This document shows positions 44,529 through 51,856 of a DNA stretch of 64,000 bases, piece after piece. Position 1 is the stretch's first letter. Each line of letters begins with the position of its first letter. The stretch comes from Bacteroidales bacterium. Its GTDB lineage: Bacteria > Bacteroidota > Bacteroidia > Bacteroidales > PWNQ01. A program made the position numbers and the translations under genes. Below the pieces are notes generated by a model. It was given only the letters and a program-made list of their open reading frames with translations, was not told the DNA's origin and ran no database searches. Where the stretch lies: contig JAIPBW010000003.1 of the NCBI GenBank assembly GCA_021738505.1, positions 18,531-82,530 on the forward strand, written 5' to 3'.

Positions 44529-45482
44529 ATGAACACATATAAAGTAAGAGACCATAAAGACACGCGCTCCGGTTATGGAGCAGCATTACTCGAAATTGCC
44601 AAAGATAACGATCAGATTGTCGGTTTATGTGCAGACCTGACAGGTTCGCTCAAAATGGGCGACTTTGCGAAAGCTTATCCGGAACGATTTTTCCAATCCG
44701 GAATATCTGAGGCTAATATGATGGGCGTTGCTGCCGGAATGGCAACAGCAGGAAAAATTCCTTTTCCATCGACTTTTGCTAATTTTGGCTCAGGCCGTGT
44801 TTACGATCAAATTCGCCAATCTATCGCTTACAGTAATAAGAACGTTAAAATTTGTGTGTCTCATGCGGGACTTACATTAGGAGAAGACGGAGCTACTCAC
44901 CAAATGCTGGAAGATCTTGGCATGATGAAAATGCTTCCCAACATGACGGTTATCAATCCATGCGATTATACGCAAACCATGCAGGCCACCAAAGCTGCCG
45001 CCGAGCATTACGGACCCGTATATTTACGCTTTGGCCGACCCAAAATGCCGGTCTTTATACCCGAAGATATGCCATTTAAAATTGGGGAAGCAATTAAACT
45101 TACGCAAGGAAATGATGTCACTATTATTGCAACCGGTCATTTAGTTTGGCCGGCAATTCAGGCAGAACAACGATTAAAAGAAAAAGGCATATCTGCCGAA
45201 GTTATTAATATCCATACAATTAAACCACTTGACACAAAAGCTATAGTGGAGTCAGTAAAAAAAACACATTGTGTGGTAACAGCAGAAGAACATATGCTGA
45301 ATGGAGGATTAGGTGAAAGTGTCGCTCATACATTAGCAAAAAATTATCCGGCACCCATGGAAATGATTGGGGTAGATGACACTTTTGGTGAAAGTGGTAA
45401 GCCGGATGAATTAATGGAAAAATATGGACTGACAGATAAAAATATTGTTGAGGCGGCCCTGAAAGTTTTCCATCGCAAGTAA
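44529..45482 (+). CDS. Transketolase, C-terminal subunit
   Basis: A 317-residue protein equivalent to the second half (pyrimidine-binding and C-terminal domains) of transketolase. It has the FFQSGISEANMMGVAAGMA segment, the cofactor-binding Glu region and the C-terminal HMLNGGLGESVAHTLA. The start at 44529 is preferred over an ATG at 44466 lying inside the vWA gene. It pairs with the N subunit at 42243-43088. Confidence 0.93.
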   Translation: MNTYKVRDHKDTRSGYGAALLEIAKDNDQIVGLCADLTGSLKMGDFAKAYPERFFQSGISEANMMGVAAGMATAGKIPFPSTFANFGSGRVYDQIRQSIAYSNKNVKICVSHAGLTLGEDGATHQMLEDLGMMKMLPNMTVINPCDYTQTMQATKAAAEHYGPVYLRFGRPKMPVFIPEDMPFKIGEAIKLTQGNDVTIIATGHLVWPAIQAEQRLKEKGISAEVINIHTIKPLDTKAIVESVKKTHCVVTAEEHMLNGGLGESVAHTLAKNYPAPMEMIGVDDTFGESGKPDELMEKYGLTDKNIVEAALKVFHRK

Positions 45483-45492
45483 TGATAAATGA

Positions 45493-46041
45493 ATGCCATC
45501 ATACTCAGATAACGAGATACTCGAATTATTCAATCAACCGGAAAAACGCTCAAAAGCGTTTGAAATGCTGGTAAACAAATACCAACAAAGGGTATATTGG
45601 ATAATCCGTCGTATGCTTCTCAACCATGAAGATACGAACGATGTGATGCAGGAGACTTTTATCAAAATCTGGCAAAACATTGCAAATTTCAGACAACAAT
45701 CCGGGCTCTATGCCTGGATATATCGTATTGCTATTAACGAAGTGTACACATTTTTCCGAAAGAAAAAACGCCTTCGCAACCTACCTACTACCGAATTAAA
45801 AGAGGAAATGCTTCAGTCATTACAGTGTGACCCATGGTTTGATGGAAATCAAGCACAACTCAAGCTGCAGGAAGCTATCCTTGCATTACCCAAAAAACAA
45901 CAAATGGTTTTTAATATGCGATATTTTGAAGAAATCCCGTATGCCGAAATGTCCAAAATATTAGATACTTCAAAGGGATCTTTAAAAGCATCATATCACT
46001 GGGCTGTTAAAAAAATAGAAGAAAACTTAAAAGACAATTAA
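45493..46041 (+). CDS. ECF-type RNA polymerase sigma factor
   Basis: A 182-residue sigma-70 family ECF factor. Region 2 covers about 23-85 (YQQRVYWIIRRMLL, DVMQETFIKIWQNI, YAWIYRIAINEVYTFF) and region 4 about 133-180 (LPKKQQMVFNMRYFEEIPY, AEMSKILDTSKGSLKASYH). There is no extra regulatory domain. It begins 10 bases after the transketolase gene and is followed by a membrane protein of anti-sigma layout, its likely regulator. Confidence 0.92.
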   Translation: MPSYSDNEILELFNQPEKRSKAFEMLVNKYQQRVYWIIRRMLLNHEDTNDVMQETFIKIWQNIANFRQQSGLYAWIYRIAINEVYTFFRKKKRLRNLPTTELKEEMLQSLQCDPWFDGNQAQLKLQEAILALPKKQQMVFNMRYFEEIPYAEMSKILDTSKGSLKASYHWAVKKIEENLKDN

Positions 46042-46086
46042 ACCTAAAATCAAAAAACGTATCCTATTCACAGCATAAGATAATTC

Positions 46087-47469
46087 ATGGTCAAAAAATC
46101 AAAACATACAAACAAAGAACCTGACACAAGCAGCATCGATCGTCATGCAAAAGGAGATAGCTTTAAAACTCCCGAGAACTATTTTGACGAGTTTTCGTCA
46201 AATATCGTCAGCATGACAAAAGATATGCCTGTTAAGCCAGGCAATCCCCCGGGTTATCAAAAGCTGGTCTCCCGCCCCTGGGCGATGGTTGCCGCTGCGG
46301 CTGCAATTATTGGAATAGTTCTTATGTCTGTGTTTTATTTTACGAATAATTCTCAACAACAACCCGATAATATTCATCCTGATCGTGGATTAGTTCAAAC
46401 AGATACGAACGAAGTCCGGCACCGGCAAGAAACAGATGATTCTTCCCGTCAGGTTATTGCAGAAAAAAGCAAAAAAGCAACAAAAGAGCTATCGGACAAA
46501 GATCCGGCAAAAGCCAAACAAGAAAGGCCGGAAAAAGCACAGAAAGAGAACCAGCATGCTGAAGAAACCGCCATTGCTCAAAAAGCAAAAGAAGACAAAC
46601 AAATAAACGAGCAAGAAAATAAAGAAAAAAAATATCCCACACAAGAACCAGAACCACAGTTTGCCGAAAACCAAAATCAAACAGGCAGGCAAAACCATTC
46701 AGGGGGTATAAGCCAGCAAGGTTCTGGTACCGGTAAGACTTCAAATGAAGAGGTTGCTATTGCATCAGAGCAAATATCAAAAGAATTTGATTTTTATAAT
46801 GACACATGCATCTCTTCCCCTTCCTGGTTTTATCTACCTTCTGTTCCTAAGGGGTATAAAATTAAATGGAGAGGTAAAGCTAATAAAGATAGTCTTCTTA
46901 TTGAGGAGAGCGGTTTATATACAGCCATATTAACAAATAGTGACAATGATACAATTTCAACTCCGGAGTTTGAAGTTCGTTATCTTCCGGAGCCTGATGT
47001 GAAATTACGCCGGCAATATAAAGTATGCATAAATAAAAACCTGAAATTGGATCCCGGATTTTATGATGAGAAATATGACTTTATGTGGTCTGACGGCGTG
47101 GAAAGCCCTGTGAATTTTGTCTCGGAGATTTCTGCATCCACAAAACATTACTCCCTGGAAATAACAGGTTGTAAAACATATGAGTATCAAACAATCGTCA
47201 TCTTTGAATCCTGTGATCTTACAATACCCAATGTAATCACCCCAAACGGTGACGGCATGAATGATTACTTTAAAATTGAAGGCCTTGAAAACTATCCCGG
47301 TAGCAAGCTCATTATCTTAGACCGCAATGGAAAAGAACTTTTCGTTGACGAAAATTATCAAAATGATTTTGATGGCGGCAATCTGCCGCAAGGCTCCTAT
47401 TTTTACATCCTACAAGTCAATGATAAACATCAGACAACCAAAAAAGGAAACCTGAATATTATCTTCTAA
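46087..47469 (+). CDS. Putative anti-sigma membrane protein ending in a T9SS type-B (CHU_C) sorting domain
   Basis: A 460-residue protein. Residues 1-60 are cytoplasmic and carry FKTPENYFDEF, recalling the (V/T)PEGYF-D/E motif of proteins encoded after Bacteroidota ECF sigma genes. One transmembrane helix follows (about 66-86). Residues 88-215 are disordered and rich in Q, E and K; 220-375 look like Ig-like/PKD-type domains with several Cys; 378-460 (IPNVITPNGDGMNDYFKI ... QGSYFYILQV) match the gliding-motility/type IX type-B C-terminal domain. No cleavable Sec peptide precedes it, so the sorting domain would be tethered in the periplasm. The gene starts 45 bases after the sigma gene. Confidence 0.8.
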   Translation: MVKKSKHTNKEPDTSSIDRHAKGDSFKTPENYFDEFSSNIVSMTKDMPVKPGNPPGYQKLVSRPWAMVAAAAAIIGIVLMSVFYFTNNSQQQPDNIHPDRGLVQTDTNEVRHRQETDDSSRQVIAEKSKKATKELSDKDPAKAKQERPEKAQKENQHAEETAIAQKAKEDKQINEQENKEKKYPTQEPEPQFAENQNQTGRQNHSGGISQQGSGTGKTSNEEVAIASEQISKEFDFYNDTCISSPSWFYLPSVPKGYKIKWRGKANKDSLLIEESGLYTAILTNSDNDTISTPEFEVRYLPEPDVKLRRQYKVCINKNLKLDPGFYDEKYDFMWSDGVESPVNFVSEISASTKHYSLEITGCKTYEYQTIVIFESCDLTIPNVITPNGDGMNDYFKIEGLENYPGSKLIILDRNGKELFVDENYQNDFDGGNLPQGSYFYILQVNDKHQTTKKGNLNIIF

Positions 47470-47622
47470 CGCCCCTCCTTCCCTGAATTGTGATATATTT
47501 GCCACAACAAATTAGTGTTACGACAAAATAATATTTCATTTAAAAAAATAATTTAGGTGTTATTCGTTATTATCGAAAGCGACTTGAATTATTTTTACCA
47601 TTAGACCCAAAAAGGATTGGAT

Positions 47623-47874
47623 ATGAAAACATCAATAGAAATCAGTTACTATCCGCTAAAAGAAGAATACCTGGCACCTATTCAAAATTTCATAGATCGA
47701 TTAAAGACTCATGACTCCCTAAAGGTACATGTAAATACAATGAGCACACAGGTTTTTGGGGAATATTTTGAGATGATGGATATAATCACAAAGGAAATCC
47801 ATAAGTCCTTTGAGCTATCGGGGTCGATTTTCGTGTTAAAAATCATTAATGCAGATCTTTCGCCTGAAAGCTAG
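47623..47874 (+). CDS. Thiamine-binding-like protein (MTH1187/YkoF fold)
   Basis: An 83-residue protein (MKTSIEISYYPLKEEYLAPIQ) resembling the small Thiamine_BP/MTH1187 family that binds thiamine or hydroxymethylpyrimidine. The ATG at 47623 is preferred over a TTG at 47617. It is followed after 2 bases by the PnuC-like transporter gene, which suggests a shared vitamin-handling role. A -7 box TATATTTG is at 47494-47501, about 120 bases upstream. Confidence 0.7.
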   Translation: MKTSIEISYYPLKEEYLAPIQNFIDRLKTHDSLKVHVNTMSTQVFGEYFEMMDIITKEIHKSFELSGSIFVLKIINADLSPES

Positions 47875-47876
47875 CT

Positions 47877-48476
47877 ATGGCAGTCATTATTGAATATATC
47901 ACCGGCAATTATATTGAATTGCTGGCCATGGCTTTGGGTCTTGTTTCCATTGTACTTCAGATAAAACAAAACCTCTGGCTGTGGCCTGTTAATATTGTTA
48001 TGGTGAGTCTATACATCATTGTTTATATAGATGCTCGTTTGTACGCTGATATGTCGCTTCAGGTTTATTATTTAATAATGAGTGTCTATGGATGGTTTTA
48101 TTGGCTTTATGGACGCAAAAACAGAAAAGATCAAAAGCAAGTCCCGGTGACGCGCACACGAAAGAAGGTCTGGCCATTTCTGATTTTGGCAACAATCGCA
48201 TTATTTGTTATCATAAGCTATATCCTTGTGAACTACACCGATTCAGATGTGCCGTATTTGGATGCCTTCACGACTTCATTGAGCTTTGTGGCTACCTGGA
48301 TGCTTGCCCGCAAGCTGATTGAAAACTGGATTATTTGGATTGTCGTTGATGCTGTTTCCGTCGGACTTTATATCTTTAAGGGGTTGTTTCCTACTACTGT
48401 ACTATTTCTTGTACTTACCATACTGGCTTTCAAAGGGTATCACGAATGGAAGAAAGAGTTAAATACAAATATATAA
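47877..48476 (+). CDS. pnuC: PnuC-family vitamin transporter
   Basis: A 199-residue inner-membrane facilitator. WLWPVNIVMVSLYIIVYIDARLYADM and ENWIIWIVVDAVSVGLYIFK are typical PnuC helices. The family includes transporters for nicotinamide riboside (PnuC), thiamine (PnuT) and others. The adjacent NadR-like kinase favours nicotinamide riboside, while the thiamine-binding-like gene favours thiamine. No TPP riboswitch is visible upstream, so nicotinamide riboside is slightly more likely. Confidence 0.88.
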   Translation: MAVIIEYITGNYIELLAMALGLVSIVLQIKQNLWLWPVNIVMVSLYIIVYIDARLYADMSLQVYYLIMSVYGWFYWLYGRKNRKDQKQVPVTRTRKKVWPFLILATIALFVIISYILVNYTDSDVPYLDAFTTSLSFVATWMLARKLIENWIIWIVVDAVSVGLYIFKGLFPTTVLFLVLTILAFKGYHEWKKELNTNI

Positions 48477-48532
48477 ACCAGGCAAAATGTTGAGCATGCC
48501 ATATATAGGATTTCTATATATCACCTAATTAT

Positions 48533-49057
48533 TTGATCATGAAAAGAGTTGTCATTACCGGCCCTGAATCCACCGGAAAATCCTGGTTAACAAAAAACCT
48601 GGCTAAACATTACGATACTGTTTGGGTCCCGGAATATGCCCGTGATTATATAGCAAGCCTCAAAAGAGAATACACTCAAAATGACATTTTATATATTGCG
48701 CAACAACAATTAAAGCTAGAACAAGAGCAAGCACAAAAAGCAAATGGTCTGTTGTTTTGCGATACCAGTATGTTGGTTACTAAAATATGGAGTGATTTTG
48801 TTTTTGGCAGTTGCCCAGACTGGATTGAGCAACAACTGGACAATCATATTTATGATCTTTATCTTCTTTGCTATATTGATACCCCGTGGGAGGAAGATCC
48901 ACTAAGAGAACACCCGAATAAACGAAAAACGCTGTTTTCTATATATGAAAATGAATTAAAACAAAGAGATTTTCCTTTTGAAATAATTACAGGATTGGAT
49001 ACGCAAAGGCTAAACAATGCAGTTCATGCTATTGAAAAGCATTTTCCGGACGTATAA
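48533..49057 (+). CDS. NadR-like ribosylnicotinamide kinase (P-loop AAA)
   Basis: A 174-residue kinase with P-loop GPESTGKSW (8-16), matching the kinase domain of NadR, which phosphorylates nicotinamide riboside to NMN and so traps imported substrate. The segments WVPEYARDYI, LLFCDTSMLVTKIWS and EHPNKRKTLFSIY follow. It lacks the NMN adenylyltransferase domain. It is 56 bases downstream of pnuC, with an AT-rich 8-bp inverted repeat (48501-48521) in the gap. Confidence 0.82.
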   Translation: MIMKRVVITGPESTGKSWLTKNLAKHYDTVWVPEYARDYIASLKREYTQNDILYIAQQQLKLEQEQAQKANGLLFCDTSMLVTKIWSDFVFGSCPDWIEQQLDNHIYDLYLLCYIDTPWEEDPLREHPNKRKTLFSIYENELKQRDFPFEIITGLDTQRLNNAVHAIEKHFPDV

Positions 49058-49070
49058 TTTATGCAAATCC

Positions 49071-49538
49071 TCACTCCACTTGCCACTGATCATAGTCAGG
49101 AAGATCTTTTAGAAAAGTATAAGACCATTTCTCATAATCCATTTTGCAGTAAAAATGATTTATTCCATTTGTAACCATGAGGTAATCAACACGAATAGCC
49201 ACATTATACCGTGCAATTTGCTCAAATGTCTCTTGTGTTATTTTTACCGACGGAGCTTTACATTCCACTATCAAAATCGGTTTTCCTGTAGATTTAAAAA
49301 CCACAAGATCGGCGCGTTGCTGCATTTTATTGTATTTGAACTGTTTTTCTACAGATACAAGGCTTAGCGGAACTTTTTTATAACCTACCAAATAATGAAT
49401 TGCATGCTGGCGCACCCACTCTTCAGGTGTAAGTTTGACATATTTTTTTCTTACCGGATCAAAAATATACTCTTCGTTATCGATTTGTTTTATCTTATAG
49501 TCAAACTCCGGGAAATTCAAGGCTATTTTTTCTTGCAT
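49071..49538 (-). CDS. HsdR-N-type PD-(D/E)XK domain protein
   Basis: A 155-residue protein resembling the HSDR_N (type I restriction R-subunit N-terminal) nuclease fold: RADLVVF ... PILIVECKAP carries the D-(E)xK core. No motor domain, HsdM or HsdS is encoded nearby, so it is not a restriction system. I recall this single-domain protein next to holA in many Bacteroidota. It may be a DNA-repair nuclease; activity is unproven. Confidence 0.75.
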   Translation of the reverse strand: MQEKIALNFPEFDYKIKQIDNEEYIFDPVRKKYVKLTPEEWVRQHAIHYLVGYKKVPLSLVSVEKQFKYNKMQQRADLVVFKSTGKPILIVECKAPSVKITQETFEQIARYNVAIRVDYLMVTNGINHFYCKMDYEKWSYTFLKDLPDYDQWQVE

Positions 49539-49758
49539 ACATTAGTTTCCTTTTTTATTCCAACTTCTTGCAGGATTAAACATCACTACCTCTTCTCGTT
49601 TTAGCGCATCAGTGGTCAACAATTTAAAGTCATATCAATCTTCAAAAAGCAGTTTTGTTTTACAAAAATATTCTTTCTATTCTGGATTATTCATACCCCA
49701 AATGTAAATCAGATGAGGAAAATCATAATCGATCAGGTAAAAATAACATTATTCTCAT

Positions 49759-49766
49759 TATCTTTG
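49759..49766 (+). promoter_or_regulatory. -7 box upstream of the AMP nucleosidase gene
   Basis: TATCTTTG matches TAnnTTTG exactly, 23 bases before the ATG at 49790. No clear -33 TTG was found. Confidence 0.5.
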
Positions 49767-49789
49767 TTTCTAATAATAAAGCCTAACTT

Positions 49790-50572
49790 ATGCGAACCAA
49801 AAAAGACATCGTTTCCAACTGGCTACCACGTTATACAGGACTAAAACTGGAAAACTTCGGAGAATATATTTTACTGGTTAATTTTCAGGAATATGTAGAG
49901 CGTTTTGCTTCCAAAATGAAAGTTCCGGTAGAAGGTCAGGATCGCCAAATGCCTTCCTGCACGGCAGAAAATATTACGATCATCAATTTTAGCATGGGAA
50001 GTGCCAATGCAGCAACTGTCATGGATCTGCTTAGCGCCATATCGCCAAAAGCAGTTCTATTTCTGGGCAAATGTGGAGGTTTAAAGAAGAAAAACAACCT
50101 GGGCGACTTAATATTGCCTATCGCAGCAATTCGCGGGGAAGGAACCTCTAATGACTATTTGCCTCCAGAAGTCCCTGCTTTACCTGCATTTAATCTCCAA
50201 AAAGCTATTTCTACTACCATACGTGAGCATCAAAAAGATTACTGGACTGGTACTGTTTTCACCACAAACAGAAGAGTCTGGGAGCATGATAATCAATTTA
50301 AAGAATATCTGAAGACTACTCGTACAATGGCTATCGACATGGAAACAGCCACTATCTTCACAGCAGGGTTTGCTAATCACATTCCAACCGGAGCTTTATT
50401 GCTGGTATCTGATCAACCCATGATCTCCAGCGGAGTAAAAACGGAAAAATCAGATAAAAAAGTAACTAAAGAATATGCAGATGAACACCTGCAAATAGGG
50501 ATTGACTCACTAAAGCAGCTTATAAACAACAACCTGACAGTCAAACACCTAAAATTTGATATCAACGAATAA
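49790..50572 (+). CDS. AMP nucleosidase
   Basis: A 260-residue member of the short Bacteroidota AMP nucleosidase family, cleaving AMP to adenine and ribose 5-phosphate. Phosphorylase-superfamily segments FLGKCGGLKKKNNLGDLILP and MAIDMETATIFTAGFA (with the ribose-binding Glu) are present. The following holA gene starts 2 bases later, so the pair forms an operon. Confidence 0.92.
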   Translation: MRTKKDIVSNWLPRYTGLKLENFGEYILLVNFQEYVERFASKMKVPVEGQDRQMPSCTAENITIINFSMGSANAATVMDLLSAISPKAVLFLGKCGGLKKKNNLGDLILPIAAIRGEGTSNDYLPPEVPALPAFNLQKAISTTIREHQKDYWTGTVFTTNRRVWEHDNQFKEYLKTTRTMAIDMETATIFTAGFANHIPTGALLLVSDQPMISSGVKTEKSDKKVTKEYADEHLQIGIDSLKQLINNNLTVKHLKFDINE

Positions 50573-50574
50573 TT

Positions 50575-51594
50575 ATGGCTAAAAGTGTTATTGACGAATT
50601 CAAACAAATCTATCAGGATTTAAAGAACAAAGTATATCACCCGGTTTATCTTTTCCACGGAGAAGAGTCTTTTTTCATTGATAAGTTAGTAGAAGTTATA
50701 GAAAATACCGTATTAAATGAAATGGAAAAAGAGTTCAATCTCGATATTTTATATGGGAAAGATGTATCCCCCCAGCAAGTAATTTCCACCGCCAAGCGCT
50801 ATCCGATGGCTGCCAATCACCATGTAGTGATTATCAGGGAAGCTCAATCCATGCAAAAACTGAATGATCTCACATCGTATGTCAACGATCCACTAAAATC
50901 TACACTCTTAGTCTTAGTCCATAAACATAAATCCATTGACGGGCGGAAATCTTTAGGTAAGTCCGTCCGGAAAAACGGAGTTCTTTTTCAGTCGAAAAAG
51001 TTATACGATAACCAAATCCCCAATTGGATTAACACATATTTGTCCAACAGAAATTACTCCATCACACCGAAAGCCAGCATAATGGTTACGGAATATGTCG
51101 GCAACGATTTATCAAAAATTGCCAATGAACTGGATAAAATAATGATCAGCCTGGGAAAAGAGACCCAAGAAATTACAGAACAACACATCGAACAAAATAT
51201 TGGAATCAGCAAAGATTACAATATTTTTGAATTACAAAATGCAATCGGTTCCCAAAATACGCCCAGAGCTTATTTGATTGCGGACTATTTCAGCAAAAAC
51301 GAAAAGTCCTTCCCTTTGCTTCGGATTACATCCAATTTATATTTTTACTTCACGAAATTAATGCTAATACACAAGTCTAAATCCAAAACGCCTAATGATC
51401 TGAGTCAGGTTATTGGGCTGCATCCTTTTCTGGTTAAAGAGTATATTTCTGCTTCACGGAATTATTCGTTCGGGAAGTTAGCGGAAATTATCCATATTTT
51501 GAAAACATATGATCTGAAGTCGAAAGGAATAGAAAATTCTTCCACGAGCGATGGAGAGCTACTTAAAGAAATGGTATTCAAAATCATGAATTAG
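50575..51594 (+). CDS. holA: DNA polymerase III delta subunit
   Basis: A 339-residue clamp-loader subunit that opens the sliding clamp. N-terminal YLFHGEESFFIDKLVEVIE, the domain-1 core and C-terminal helical domain (FPLLRITSNLYFYFTKLM ... YDLKSKGIEN) match HolA. It lacks a functional P-loop, as expected for delta. It follows the AMP nucleosidase gene by 2 bases. Confidence 0.9.
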   Translation: MAKSVIDEFKQIYQDLKNKVYHPVYLFHGEESFFIDKLVEVIENTVLNEMEKEFNLDILYGKDVSPQQVISTAKRYPMAANHHVVIIREAQSMQKLNDLTSYVNDPLKSTLLVLVHKHKSIDGRKSLGKSVRKNGVLFQSKKLYDNQIPNWINTYLSNRNYSITPKASIMVTEYVGNDLSKIANELDKIMISLGKETQEITEQHIEQNIGISKDYNIFELQNAIGSQNTPRAYLIADYFSKNEKSFPLLRITSNLYFYFTKLMLIHKSKSKTPNDLSQVIGLHPFLVKEYISASRNYSFGKLAEIIHILKTYDLKSKGIENSSTSDGELLKEMVFKIMN

Positions 51595-51856
51595 CCTTCA
51601 TAATGTATGATAAACAAAGATCCAGATAAAAAAACTGCTTATACATTTCAATCTCTTTACAGTCATCATCAGCATAACACTATGTTAAACCTGTACCGCT
51701 CTTTTTAAAAGTTATACAGACAAAATAATCGCTTCTCCTATTCGTTAAAGCATTTGTCAATAGACTTAGTAATTGCAAATTTTCTTATTATCTTCGCAAA
51801 CCTCAACACAAATGCATAAAATTTTTGATTGCATTTAAAGAAATAACCCCACAATT

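Noticed and set aside
47470-47622. TPP riboswitch upstream of the thiamine-binding-like gene
   Set aside because: None of the conserved THI-box sequence (CTGAGA and its partner) is visible.
49071-49538. Type I restriction system remnant
   Set aside because: Only the HSDR_N-like domain is present, with no motor, methylase or specificity gene; the single-domain form is common in Bacteroidota.
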